Of a stretch of DNA of 64,000 nt, positions 53,700 through 64,000 are shown in pieces. The notes under the pieces were generated by a model, which did not search any database, was not told the DNA's origin, and saw only the letters and a program-made list of their open reading frames with translations. The position numbers and the translations under genes are program-made. Source of the stretch: Aedes albopictus. Taxonomy: Eukaryota > Arthropoda > Insecta > Diptera > Culicidae. Location: NCBI RefSeq assembly GCF_035046485.1, contig NC_085138.1, forward strand, positions 333,046,421 through 333,110,420, written 5' to 3'. Numbering within the stretch: the first letter of the stretch is position 1; each line of letters opens with the position of its first letter.

Positions 53700-54500
53700 C
53701 GTTTCAAAGCCTCTTTGGTGAGCCTCAGAGGCGTTACTTAAGCGTTACGAGGAGTTTTTTGGGGTTTCGTAGCCTCTCAGGTGCGTTACATGGGGCCCGA
53801 GGGAATTTAAGGGGGATTTTGGAGGCATTTCAGGAAGTTTCAAAAGATTTTAGAGACCCCATCACAATTTCTTTTGAAATGTCCCTGAAACACACTTTGA
53901 TTTACAGATTGCCTTGAAACCCCCTGATACGACCCTGACTTAAATGCCTTGAAACGCCCCTGAAACCTCCGTAATCCCATTGAAACACCCTTGAAACCAT
54001 CATAATCAATTTCAAATGCCTCTGAAACCACTTTGGACGCCTTTAATAAGGTCCATAAACCCTCTGAAACGAACCTGCAAACCCCTTGAAATACCCCTGA
54101 AATGTCATCAAACGCCCCTAAAACCTCTAGGAACGCCCTTAAAATGTTCCTAAAACACCCTGAAACTCTCATAAATGACTCTGAAAATACTCTGAAATAC
54201 CTTAAAACGCCCCTCAAACTTCTTGCAGCGCCCTTTAAAGGCTCCTGAGATCCCTTGAATTGCCACTAAAACCCCTTGGAATGCCCCTGAAACCCACTTA
54301 ATGCTATTGAAATACCCCTGAGTTCCCCGTAATCCCATGAAAACACCAAAAAATCCTGACAGAACACCCTTAAAAGGCTTCTCAAATCCCCCGTAACAAC
54401 CCCTGAAAAACGCCCCTGAAGCCCCTTGAAACCCCCTTTTTGGGCTCTCCGGGAACATTCTGGAAACCCCCTTAGCCCCACCTCAACTGCCCAGGAGTAA
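53700..54500. repeat. Degenerate 'cccctgaaac' tract
   Basis: Dozens of diverged copies of a roughly 20-bp motif 'cccctgaaac.cccttgaaa'. On the minus strand it reads as overlapping Gly/Phe-rich frames (53840-54217, 54150-54458) that are artefacts of the motif. Confidence 0.8.
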
Positions 54501-54644
54501 GACCTGTTCTCGCCAACTAGATTCCCTAATTAAAGCCCAAACTTAATCTATGCATGATTTTCCCTCTTTTTATGCTTTTTTTTAAATTTATGCACATTTT
54601 AAATTTATGCAGTCCCAGCCAAATGCATAAAAGTTATTTATGTA

Positions 54645-54790
54645 ACGAGTTGCAAAAAGTTGATTTTTTCAGCACGAGTCGTACATTTATCCAACGAGGC
54701 TTGCCGAGTTGGATAAATACGAAGAGTGCTGAAAAAATCGAGTTTTGCAACGAGTTCCGTACAAAATTTTGCAACTATTTTTCATAATGC
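54645..54790. mobile_element. Hairpin MITE centred on 'ccaacgaggcttgccgagttgg'
   Basis: 'gttgcaaaa', 'gattttttcagcac' and 'atttatccaacg' on the left pair with 'cgagttggataaat', 'gtgctgaaaaaatc' and 'ttttgcaac' on the right. Arms of about 55 bp lie around a tight loop at 54700. Short, palindromic, no coding. Confidence 0.85.
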
Positions 54791-54906
54791 AATTCATTTC
54801 AGTTGCATAATGAACCAGTGTGGAAAATTAGCCAATATGATACCGAAATTAGTTCTATAAAACGAAAATTATGATACCGAATTGCATAAAAAAAGGTTAG
54901 TGTAGT

Positions 54907-55036
54907 AGAATTAGAATAGAATACATTTAGGCGCTGTACAAAGTGTAAGTGCAGCCGTTAATTGGATTCGCTCATGCAGTGCCCTAGAGGACAAAAAAAT
55001 GTAAAATTAGGTTAAGTGATTGAAGAATAAAAAAAG
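54907..55036 (+). mobile_element. 5'-truncated copy of the 24.2-kb SINE
   Basis: 'ggcgctgtacaaagtgtaagtgcagc', 'cagtgccctagaggacaaa' and 'aggttaagtgattgaagaataaaaaaag' match the 3' half of the SINE at 23791-24219. The tRNA-like head is missing and the poly-A tail is at 55027-55034. Confidence 0.88.
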
Positions 55037-55039
55037 CCT

Positions 55040-55700
55040 GGTTGAGGGAAAATATTCTAAACTCAATGAGAGATGCTCTTTGTCAGATATATACCACGCA
55101 CATAGTATTCGTTTTGTAATTATTTCTTCTTGGACTCGTTCAATGATTTCTCCAGGAGTTCTTTCTGGGATTTCTGTAGGAGTTATTTTTGGTATTTGGA
55201 AGATCTTCGATTGTTAATTCGTCTAAGAGCTTTTCCCGGATTCTTTCTAATCGTCATTAGCATTTCTGCAGAATTCCTTGCTGTATTTCTTCCGAGATTT
55301 TCTTCTCCAACCGCGAAACTTCCAGCAGCTGCTTCTGATTTTTTTTTTTAAGTTCTACAGGAGTTTTTTTCTGAGTATTTTTTTAACCGCTATCTGAGAA
55401 TGCTCCAAGGAGTTCGTTCTGAAAATCCTTACAGAAGTTAACTTCTGCAAGCTTTCCTTTTATTCCATTTAAAATCTTTCAGGAAATATTTCTTGGAATC
55501 TTTCAGATGTCCCTTCTGAAAATGTGCGAATCCTTCTTAAGTTCCTGCTGAAAATCCTGCAGAAGTTCTTTCTAGAAATCCTCTACAAGTTCCTTGTTCG
55601 AGATCCTCTAGGTCCTTTTGCTAGAATTCCTTCGGAAGTGTCTTTTGCACAACAAATAATTTTGTAATATCCAGGTGCGTAATTTCTGGCGATGTATCAG
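55040..55700. repeat. Degenerate 'ctccaggagttcttt' tract
   Basis: Diverged short-motif repeats ('aggagttctttctg', 'gcagaagttctttctag') as at 28 and 63 kb. No gene. Confidence 0.75.
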
Positions 55701-55751
55701 TTTTCGGATGTTATTTCATTTGTTTACATAGTTTCCCAACAATTATCACTA

Positions 55752-56814
55752 CCCAGACAAACAGGAATCGCATAAGGATGCACTCTGTACATCGTATAAA
55801 GTACTATTTTAAGTACTTTTTCATCGCATATGATGTTATTTTTTAAACTTACTGCGATGCATCTGGAAAAAATCATATAAGAGTGCAAATTAACTTTTAT
55901 AATGCATGACTACATCGTAGTAGACGACATTCCGATGTTTTGTTGCGACGAACTTTGCTTATTCGCAAAAGCGTTCGAGTGAACTCGCAAAGTGTCAATT
56001 GAATTCGCATAATTGCGTACTGCGATGATTATACGACTCCGCTTGGTGCTTTTCTAATTATGTCAGTTTAACTCGCATTGGTGTACAAACTAAATCACAT
56101 AAAAGTGAAAATAAACTCGTTCAAATGTACATACAAACTCGCATAAGCTAGAATCGTTAACGTTGGCATATTGCGATGTGATATGTGATATGTGATAACA
56201 ATGAAAGAGGTGCTGTTGGAGTGCCAAAAAGTTAAAAGAAAGTGAAAAGTCATTATTATGGTTACAAAACAAGTTACAAAGTCATCATTTTTGTTTTGTC
56301 GACCTAATAATTAACAATGGGTGGTGCTAGCAAGAGAGGAGTAGTGGTAACTGTGCGGGAAATCATGCTACATCATTTTGATTTGCAAAGAGCCTGCCCA
56401 ACACGTACAGCGCACGGAAACCAAGTGCATTCCATCCAACAAGCACTGAGGTAAGTTAGAATGTCATGACATTTAATCAGTGTGTTTCATAAGTAGTGTT
56501 TGGTGCTAAGTGTGAAGTGCGGCTCGATAATTCAAAGGTTATTAGTTCGATACTAGGTGACAAGATTTTTTATTTCAGATATTTTAAGTCGCATAAGGTG
56601 CTATATTACGTCGCAATAGTGTATACCGTACATCGCATAAGATATTGCTTCAAGTCATATAGCGTCATTATTTTCCCGTCAATGAACGTATAGTGCCTCC
56701 ACTTTTGTACGCATAAGGCACTTTTACTGCATCTTATGCGATGTAACTTTACCGTATAAAAGTACGTATAACATGAACATAAACTTTATTATACGTGCAC
56801 ATTGGTTGTCTGGG
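55752..56814. mobile_element. 1.06-kb MITE-like element, copy B
   Basis: It starts CCCAGACAAACAGGAATCGC, ends with the complement GGTTGTCTGGG, and is flanked by TA on both sides. It is collinear with copy A (35858-36939) apart from a few small indels, such as the missing 'tatcgcatatatgtacggctgaggg' stretch and an extra 'gtgatat'. Multiple TCGCATAA motifs. The orientation of both copies is the same. Confidence 0.88.
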
Positions 56815-58555
56815 TATTCACAGCATTCCAGCAGATACCTATAAGATGTACCATATTTTTCATCCACTTACTTACTCGGTGAAATAGTCGAGAAGAAACA
56901 GATATGCCTCACAATCAACGAATCCGTGCCAATATTTTACTTTTATATGACTTGTTTGTCGATTCGGTTCTGTCGATTGCTAGACCCACTTTCAAGCAGC
57001 GGCGTTTAATTTGCTGCGTGGAAAGGATGTAATTTGTGCCATCGCTATTGCGACGTAACTAATGTGCAGTGAAAATTATGTAATATCACAAGATTTTTTT
57101 TTTTTCGCTCTGTGGATTCGTGCGTTGATATGAAAATGCTCTATAATAACACAAAATATTACCCTAGTAATGTTTCTGTAAATCCGGTCACTTGTCCGAT
57201 CCATATTGCTATAGATTTTTCAGCTTAGCTTTTCAACGTTAAAACAGCCCTAAGTCAAATTTAGCTCTTAGTGTTTCTGACTGAACGTTCTCACAGCTTT
57301 CCATGTTATCCAAAAAAAAACCTCCATTGTTCCAGCTGGACCAGGATTTCCGAGTTGTTTGTCGTGGGCAAACATACAGAAAAAAGGAACGAGAAAAAAA
57401 GCATCCCCACAAGAATGACAATCGTTCCGACCAGGTCTGGGTTCGAACAATACCACAACCAAGGGAGCAAAAGATTTGCGATACACTCACTCACTGGCAA
57501 ACCCGTCGTATCCTACCAACTGTCCGTCCTGCCGTGTGCGAAGGAGCCGACGACTCGGGGGATGAAAAAGAAATAAGGGACGATACAGCACGGATGGCGA
57601 TGGTGATTCTGGTTCGTCCCAATGCGGCTCGACAATGGAAATTATTTCCTCCATTCACCTCCAAACAAATTAATAATTTATCACTCTAGATTTATCTATC
57701 CGGTTTCGGTGTTGGCCCTGGTGGGACATCGGAGATTCCCGCTACGGTTGGTCACTACACGGGTCTGCTGCTGGGCGACAGAACGCAGAGTAAATTTTCT
57801 ACGCCGATCACATCTCCTCTTGGGCGACGGGTGTGTTCGTGTTTGGGTACGCTTGGTTCGACCCATATCTCTGAACGTGTCTGGGGCAGCGAAAACGGAT
57901 GCACTTGTCGAAGATGTGGGACTTGTACCACGTGTTACACAAACGCATGGCAAGTGTAATTACACTATTATACAGTGTGCTGCGAGTCAGCAGAGTGGTG
58001 AAGTGTCCGTTTGATATTTTGCGGTGGCACTCCAGAGAGACCGACGACTGTGTGGTATCTATGACACGATGTTGCGTCAACGTGTGAAGTTCAGCCAAAG
58101 GTTTTATGGCCGTTGTTACCACATTGCAGTTGACATGCGGGCTGAAATGGTTAATAATTAATTTCGGAGGGTGTGTTTGGCGGCCGTTGCGAATTAAAAA
58201 CCAGTCGAACAATAGTTGGACTTGTGGATTATAGTGGGCACGATGAATAGGGGTGACCAGCTTTGAGTCACACGATGTACTTTAAGTTTTGTACTACTGC
58301 GTTGTTTATGGACGTAGACAAAAGGTAAACAGAAGGGGGTGCCGAGCCGAAAACAATGTCAACGATCTCATAGACGAAATAGGACTTGCGATTGGAAGCT
58401 GGGTAAAGAGCACCTGTCAAGATCATCATAATAGGAGGTCGCTCATGTAAGCCAGGACGAGAAATTATGACCGACTATGGACAAGTTCAGCGCCCATTAG
58501 TTGACAATTTTTTTGCTGTAGGGGTCTCATGAGTTCAGGGGTATTTCATAGGAAT
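56815..58555. other. Unassigned region with overlapping open frames
   Basis: 57240-58210 is GC-richer than its surroundings and several frames of 80-134 codons overlap on both strands (57303-57689 plus, 57622-58014 plus, 57808-58212 minus). None has a recognised domain, and none is joined by convincing splice sites. 58310-58490 has a codon-like patch without a match. It could include untranslated exons or an unknown retroelement. Confidence 0.3.
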
Positions 58556-58776
58556 GACGGAAATTTCTGGAGTGATTCCACAATTTTCAGCGCCCTGGAG
58601 ATCCATGGAATACCACTGAATTACTGTGAGACGTCCTGAAATCCGTTGAGACCATTTGGGACGTCCCTGACTCCCCTTAAAGAGCCTCTGAGACACCCTG
58701 GAGTGCCCCTTATACTCCCTGGAACAACCCAGCAGTCTCCCAAGACCCCTTTAAACGCTCCTATGACATCCACCCT

Positions 58777-59244
58777 AGTAACACACTTGTCACAGAAGAG
58801 TCACGGCGGCGCAGGTTTTTGTTGCGCAGAAGTTACTATGGCACAATAGGGCCCATATAGCCGAGGCGGTAAACGCACGGGTATTCAGCATGACCATGCT
58901 GAGGGTGACGGGTTCGATTCCCGGTCGGTCCAGGATCTTTTCGTAAAGGAAATTTCCTTGACTTCCTTGGGCATAGAGTATCTTCGTGCCTGCCACACGA
59001 TGTACACATGCAAAATGGTCATTGGCAGAGGAAGCTCTCAGTTAAAAACTGTGGAAGTGCTCATAGAACACTAAGCTGAGAAGCAGGCTTTGTCCCAGTG
59101 AGGACGTTACGCCAAGAAGAGGAGAGGAAGTTACTATGACTTACTTCTAGCAAGTAAGTGTTTATTTGTTAGAAGTAAGTCACAGTGACTACTGCGCAAC
59201 AAAAACCTGCGCCGCCGTGACTCTTCTGTGACAAGTGTGTTACT
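58777..59244. mobile_element. Palindromic MITE split by Feilai
   Basis: 58777-58829 (AGTAACACACTTGTCACAGA...GTTGCGCAG) is the exact reverse complement of 59192-59244, 53 bp each. The middle between the SINE and the right arm has a second inverted pair ('acttacttctag' and 'gaagtaagt'). The Feilai insertion lies at the inner edge of the left arm. Confidence 0.92.
58841..59126 (+). mobile_element. Full-length Feilai-type SINE, TSD GAAGTTACTATG
   Basis: A box TAGCCGAGGCGG (58858-58869) and B box GGGTTCGATTCCC (58910-58922) in a tRNA-like head, then 'aggaaatttccttgacttcc', 'gcacacgatgtacaca'-type body and GTTACGCCAAGAAGAG tail. Exact 12-bp duplications at 58829-58840 and 59127-59138. The best-preserved SINE in the window and the reference for the copies at 12989-13273, 34434-34620 and the tails at 21790 and 38000. 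Confidence 0.95.
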
Positions 59245-59453
59245 TGGGCCAGGCACCCTCGGAAGCCCCCTGGGACTCCCTATGACAACTCCAAAGATTT
59301 TGTATGGGCCGTAACACTTGGCCGTACCCCCTCCTCCTAGAGCGTTACATGATTTGTCGATGGTGCTTAAAACGCCCCTGAGACCTCCTGGTACCCCCTG
59401 GACCCTCTTTTAAATACCTCTGAAACCCCCTTGGAACCCTTTAAGACCCCCTG

Positions 59454-61073
59454 AAACCTACCCTTGCACTCACCTATAAAAGCCACCTACGGCAACGGTG
59501 GTTACCGTATTCATGATAATTTTCACAATATTGGCTCTGAATAGTTCTCTCTCTCCATCTTTTTTACGCAGGGCACAAAAAAAGTGCATAAATTAAAAGT
59601 GCATAAAAATACGCTGGATAAAAAAAGGTTTTAGTGTACCACCATATATGAGGGTTCTTGATATATGTAAATGATGGTGCAGTCATTGTGGAATCAGAGC
59701 AAGTTAGTCAAGGTCCCTCAATTCCAGCGCCCTTTCATTGATACATTCCCATGGATGAACCAGGGATTGGCGGCATGCACCGTGCGGTGCTTCACACAAT
59801 CTCAAGTGCTTGTCTCCCATTTTGCCGAGAGACAGAGACGTATGAGTGAGAGCTTTCGTAATTGTGCGAGAGACAAATCGCAGCACTAGCTCTAAAGCAC
59901 GGTGCTTGGGACTGTGCTTGTCACGAAACAGAAAAAATCACTTAATAAATTAATTGAAGAGTTTGTGTTTTTGGCAAAGTTGTTAAGCTTGTCAAGGGTT
60001 GACAAGTGATGGGTCATTTGATCCGAAATTTTCCCAATCATGCGTAATATCAAGCCAAGTGCAAAACACGGAGACAAGCACACAAGCACACAAGCACACA
60101 AGTGTATACGACAGAGCGTGAGAGACAGGAGAGCTCCAGCGCGCGGCAAAGTAAGTGAGCAACACACAATCGATTGCACGTACTCGTCTCCTTCTGGTTT
60201 GTTGTGTTGTCTCGTAGCAGCGTGTGCGGCTAGCAAGTAGTTTTGAGTCGCACCCTATCACTGGGATGAACTCCTGGAGAAATCTCTGAAGAATCCGTTC
60301 GAGCAATTCCTGAAGGAACTGCTTCAACATCTTCTAAAAATATCTATGGAACAAACTTTGAAGAAATCCGTGCTGAGATTTTTGAAGTATTTATAGAAAT
60401 ATTGAAGAAGTCTCTAACGATATTTCCAAAAGTATCACTGAAGAAACTTCAGTAGGAATAAAAAAAATCTAAAGAAGATTCTAAATGAATTCCTGAAAGA
60501 ATTGCTGAAAAAAAAAACAACAGAAATATATACGCTGGTGAAATACTTGAGATATTTTTGAAAAAAACATTTTAGGGAATTCCTCTAATGAACATCCGTA
60601 ACATTTTTTTAAGAATTCCTGGAGGTAACCATAGAGAAATTCCTAGAGATACGCTTGGAGAAAATACATTGTGATATACGCGGCGGAATTTTCGATGAAA
60701 TCCCTGTGTGAATTTCTGCAAGAATGCTTTTTCGTAAGAATCCTTATAAGAAACTCTGAAAGAGTCAGTAGCAAAATTTCTGAAAGAATCCTTGGAGAAT
60801 ATTCAAAGACTTTCTTACGCAATCCTTGAAGTAATTCCTGGAAGAGAAATGTCTTGCATGAATATCTATAAAAATGTGAAGAAATTTTGAGAATTTTCTT
60901 AAAAATCTCTTGTAGAATTTCTAAAGCAATCCTTGGAGTAAATTCCTTGGCAAGCTTCTGAGGAAATTTTGAAGGAGTTCTGAATTTCTGATGCCTAATG
61001 TATCCATGAAGTATTTTTGAGAAAGTTTATGGAATGGTTTTTAGATGAATGCTTTGAAAATTTCTGGAGAAAA
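59454..61073. repeat. 1.62-kb tandem duplication, copy 1
   Basis: Identical to 61080-62699 except for one substitution I could find (T at 60832 against C at 62458). The repeat period is 1626 bp. The junction reads AAACCTACC AAACCTACCC, so the breakpoints share a 9-base microhomology. The unit holds 'tataaaagcc' at 59474, a short-repeat stretch ACACAAGC at 60080-60102, 'gtgcggtgc' near 59781, and from 60260 a degenerate 'aattcctgaagga' tract. The open frames in it (for example 59892-60236 minus) are short and unrecognised. Confidence 0.93.
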
Positions 61074-61079
61074 CCTACC

Positions 61080-62699
61080 AAACCTACCCTTGCACTCACC
61101 TATAAAAGCCACCTACGGCAACGGTGGTTACCGTATTCATGATAATTTTCACAATATTGGCTCTGAATAGTTCTCTCTCTCCATCTTTTTTACGCAGGGC
61201 ACAAAAAAAGTGCATAAATTAAAAGTGCATAAAAATACGCTGGATAAAAAAAGGTTTTAGTGTACCACCATATATGAGGGTTCTTGATATATGTAAATGA
61301 TGGTGCAGTCATTGTGGAATCAGAGCAAGTTAGTCAAGGTCCCTCAATTCCAGCGCCCTTTCATTGATACATTCCCATGGATGAACCAGGGATTGGCGGC
61401 ATGCACCGTGCGGTGCTTCACACAATCTCAAGTGCTTGTCTCCCATTTTGCCGAGAGACAGAGACGTATGAGTGAGAGCTTTCGTAATTGTGCGAGAGAC
61501 AAATCGCAGCACTAGCTCTAAAGCACGGTGCTTGGGACTGTGCTTGTCACGAAACAGAAAAAATCACTTAATAAATTAATTGAAGAGTTTGTGTTTTTGG
61601 CAAAGTTGTTAAGCTTGTCAAGGGTTGACAAGTGATGGGTCATTTGATCCGAAATTTTCCCAATCATGCGTAATATCAAGCCAAGTGCAAAACACGGAGA
61701 CAAGCACACAAGCACACAAGCACACAAGTGTATACGACAGAGCGTGAGAGACAGGAGAGCTCCAGCGCGCGGCAAAGTAAGTGAGCAACACACAATCGAT
61801 TGCACGTACTCGTCTCCTTCTGGTTTGTTGTGTTGTCTCGTAGCAGCGTGTGCGGCTAGCAAGTAGTTTTGAGTCGCACCCTATCACTGGGATGAACTCC
61901 TGGAGAAATCTCTGAAGAATCCGTTCGAGCAATTCCTGAAGGAACTGCTTCAACATCTTCTAAAAATATCTATGGAACAAACTTTGAAGAAATCCGTGCT
62001 GAGATTTTTGAAGTATTTATAGAAATATTGAAGAAGTCTCTAACGATATTTCCAAAAGTATCACTGAAGAAACTTCAGTAGGAATAAAAAAAATCTAAAG
62101 AAGATTCTAAATGAATTCCTGAAAGAATTGCTGAAAAAAAAAACAACAGAAATATATACGCTGGTGAAATACTTGAGATATTTTTGAAAAAAACATTTTA
62201 GGGAATTCCTCTAATGAACATCCGTAACATTTTTTTAAGAATTCCTGGAGGTAACCATAGAGAAATTCCTAGAGATACGCTTGGAGAAAATACATTGTGA
62301 TATACGCGGCGGAATTTTCGATGAAATCCCTGTGTGAATTTCTGCAAGAATGCTTTTTCGTAAGAATCCTTATAAGAAACTCTGAAAGAGTCAGTAGCAA
62401 AATTTCTGAAAGAATCCTTGGAGAATATTCAAAGACTTTCTTACGCAATCCTTGAAGCAATTCCTGGAAGAGAAATGTCTTGCATGAATATCTATAAAAA
62501 TGTGAAGAAATTTTGAGAATTTTCTTAAAAATCTCTTGTAGAATTTCTAAAGCAATCCTTGGAGTAAATTCCTTGGCAAGCTTCTGAGGAAATTTTGAAG
62601 GAGTTCTGAATTTCTGATGCCTAATGTATCCATGAAGTATTTTTGAGAAAGTTTATGGAATGGTTTTTAGATGAATGCTTTGAAAATTTCTGGAGAAAA
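61080..62699. repeat. 1.62-kb tandem duplication, copy 2
   Basis: Second copy of the unit described for 59454-61073, directly adjacent in the same orientation. After 62699 the sequence diverges into 'aaatatagaaaaaaa' and a further degenerate tract. Either a very recent duplication or an assembly duplicate. Confidence 0.93.
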
Positions 62700-64000
62700 A
62701 AATATAGAAAAAAAAAATCTAAAGAAAATCGTAGATGAACTTTTTGAATAATTTATTATTATTATTGGCTCTTTATTATGGGGATTTTCAGCCCGAGGCT
62801 GGTTCATCCCCCGTTTGAATAATTTCTGTAAGACTTTTTAAAGGAATTCTTTGAGTATTTTCTAAAGGGGTCCATATAATATTTTTGGAAGATATCCGGG
62901 CAAGATTTTTCTAAGGAGTTCTTAGAAAAAAAATCTAGAGGACATTCTAATGTCCAAAGGAATCCTAAATATTTTGTGTAAGAATTTCTAAATATTTTGT
63001 GTAAGAATTTCTGACTGAATGTCTTTAGGATTTCCTGGATTTTTTTAAAAGTAAATCTACCAGGAGTTTCCAAAAGAGTCTCTGAAGGAATTTCTTTAAG
63101 AATCCCTGGGAGATTTTCCAGAAGTTTGTGGAAGATTTTTTAAATGAATCCTAGGATGGATTTCAGATGGGTCCATGATAGAGTTATCGAAGAATCAGTG
63201 GAAGTTTTTTTTTGAATAATTCTTGGGGAAATTTTTAAAGAAATCTCCTAAAGATAATCTGGAGATATTTCTGATGACATTATATGAATTATTTATAAAT
63301 ATATTCTAAAAGTCATGGGACATTGCCTGAAAGCATCTTTCGAAAAATTTGTGAAGTTAAAAAATATATGGCAGGAAATCATAGTTTAAAAAATCTCTTA
63401 AGCAAACCCCGGAAATTTTTTTGGAATAAATCCTTGGAAGATCGTTTAAAAGAATGCTTCAAAGAATTTCCAAAGATTTTCCGGGTAAAACAATCTAGAA
63501 AAGTCCCGAAAAAATAGGGTGAATTTCTGAAGGATTTTCCACAGAAGTCCCAGGAGGATTTTTTACCGAAATTCATACACAACTTTCTTATGAATTCTTA
63601 TGACTTATTTTATGCTGTGAAAATTTCTAGTGAAATCATAAGAAGAATCTCCATAGCAACCCGATACAAAAAATAAAGGAACTTTTTATACATTTTCTGA
63701 AAAAAAAACTCTGGAATTGTTTGGCATCACTGAACGTTTTGTTAAAGGAATCTGTGGCGAAATTTCTGAATAAATGTCTAAGATATTTCTAAACGAATCT
63801 CTGAACAGTTTTTTTTTTTGAAAAAAATCCGTGGAGGAATTTCTGCTCAAATTCATTTCAGAAGGGATCCATGAAGTAATTTCTGAAGCAATTCGTAGAG
63901 AAAAGTTTTGGAAGCAATTCGTAAAGAAATTCCAAGGAAAATCCTCGGAGACATTTTCAAAGGAATTCCTGAATGAATTTCTGAACGTTTTGATTTTAAT
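62700..64000. repeat. Degenerate 'ggaatttctgaagga' tract
   Basis: Diverged roughly 20-30-bp motifs ('aagaatttctgaatgaatt', 'ggaagattttccagaag') fill this end. Frames such as 62804-63073 minus and 63323-63517 plus are motif artefacts rich in Lys/Phe/Ser. The tract also occupies 60260-61070 and 61880-62690. Confidence 0.8.
62753..62812 (-). mobile_element. Retroposon 3' tail with (AAT)n
   Basis: On the minus strand: 'ggggatgaaccagcctcggg', 'ctgaaaatccccataataaagagcc', then (AAT)n at 62753-62766. A very short 5'-truncated retroposon end inserted in the degenerate tract. The GC content and sequence differ sharply from the surroundings. Confidence 0.7.

Larger units (their letters stand above)
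51353..53712 (-). pseudogene. LINE ORF1 (gag-like) with CCHC knuckles, dissected
   Basis: Reading down the minus strand: 53712-53624 (WIVTLDDTKDCKAM region), then after the 52452-53623 insertion 52451-52165 (LPPEKGAQLASKLWDNIKRR, EKLEEAWGNFRNPTKCR), then after the hAT MITE 51794-51631 with the CCHC pattern C-x2-C-x4-H-x4-C (CMICGGSSHAKDNC) and a preceding CQGWGHGTKHC. A following frame to 51353 has SPSRGGLPRHG. ORF1 proteins coat LINE RNA. Two nested insertions, a short tandem duplication and point changes make this copy dead. Class probably Jockey/LOA-like. Confidence 0.75.
58556..59453. repeat. Degenerate 'ccctgg/cccctgagac' tract around the MITE
   Basis: 58556-58776 and 59245-59453 are diverged copies of short motifs such as 'cccctgagac.cctgg'. 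The MITE and SINE described separately inserted into this tract. Confidence 0.7.

Noticed and set aside
53840..54481. Gly/Phe-rich overlapping minus frames
   Set aside because: Low-complexity products of the 'cccctgaaac' motif tract; several frames are open together.
57303..58212. Gene encoded by the overlapping frames
   Set aside because: Frames overlap on both strands with no recognised domain and no supportable splice structure; left as unassigned.
58848..58935. Independent tRNA gene
   Set aside because: It is the head of a full-length Feilai SINE with a 12-bp TSD.
1..64000. CRISPR arrays, bacterial operons, prophage or organellar genes
   Set aside because: No spaced identical direct repeats, ribosome-binding-site-led gene chains or organellar gene order; everything fits mosquito nuclear intergenic DNA.

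Overview
The window looks like intergenic nuclear DNA of an aedine mosquito (Aedes type). It is AT-rich and full of non-coding repeats. It carries tRNA-derived SINEs of the Feilai type with (AAG)n tails, many palindromic MITEs with TA, TTAA, 3-bp or 8-bp target-site duplications (TSDs), RTE-like and R4-like non-LTR retrotransposons, and LTR fragments. No bacterial, organellar or viral gene cluster is visible. Family names come from memory of mosquito elements and were not searched; TSDs, inverted repeats and frame breaks were read from the sequence.

Only one stretch looks like a host protein-coding gene: an intronless 431-codon reading frame at 32526-33821 (+). It resembles the N-terminal two thirds of the TPR protein APPBP2. 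It has a TATA-like box and a TCAGTT initiator upstream, and a poly(A) signal that overlaps its stop codon, so it reads as a compact retrogene or young paralogue.

Layout. 1-6300: LINE relic, a 2.5-kb inverted-repeat element with a nested MITE, and unassigned sequence with a strong 25-bp-arm hairpin at 6001-6067. 6700-13900: SINE, TTAA MITE, palindromic MITEs, a nearly complete but broken RTE-like LINE (8198-11030, minus), and a Feilai SINE inside a palindromic element. 13900-21260: a short LTR-bounded element, a satellite-like repeat split by a hAT-type MITE, a 2-kb hAT-like element inside a LINE reverse-transcriptase relic, and a stack of TTAA MITEs and a retroposon. 21260-25030: mostly unassigned, with one full-length SINE. 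25030-31500: hAT MITE, LINE fragment split by a gag-bearing LTR remnant, degenerate short-motif tracts, large foldback. 32400-33830: the APPBP2-like gene. 34100-43200: nested SINE/MITE composites, a 1.08-kb element that recurs at 55.7 kb, and a decayed R4-like LINE. 43200-49300: palindromic MITE, unassigned DNA, and a second RTE-like LINE whose long frame is split by a 217-bp MITE. 49300-54500: a LINE ORF1 (gag-like, CCHC knuckles) dissected by a hAT MITE and by a LINE derivative with a 114-bp promoter-like repeat array. 54500-64000: hairpin MITE, SINE tail, second copy of the 1.08-kb element, Feilai-in-MITE, and a nearly perfect 1.6-kb tandem duplication in degenerate repeat DNA.

Apart from the APPBP2-like gene nothing here forms a pathway. 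The main content is insertion history, which exact TSDs allow to be ordered in at least eight nested cases.
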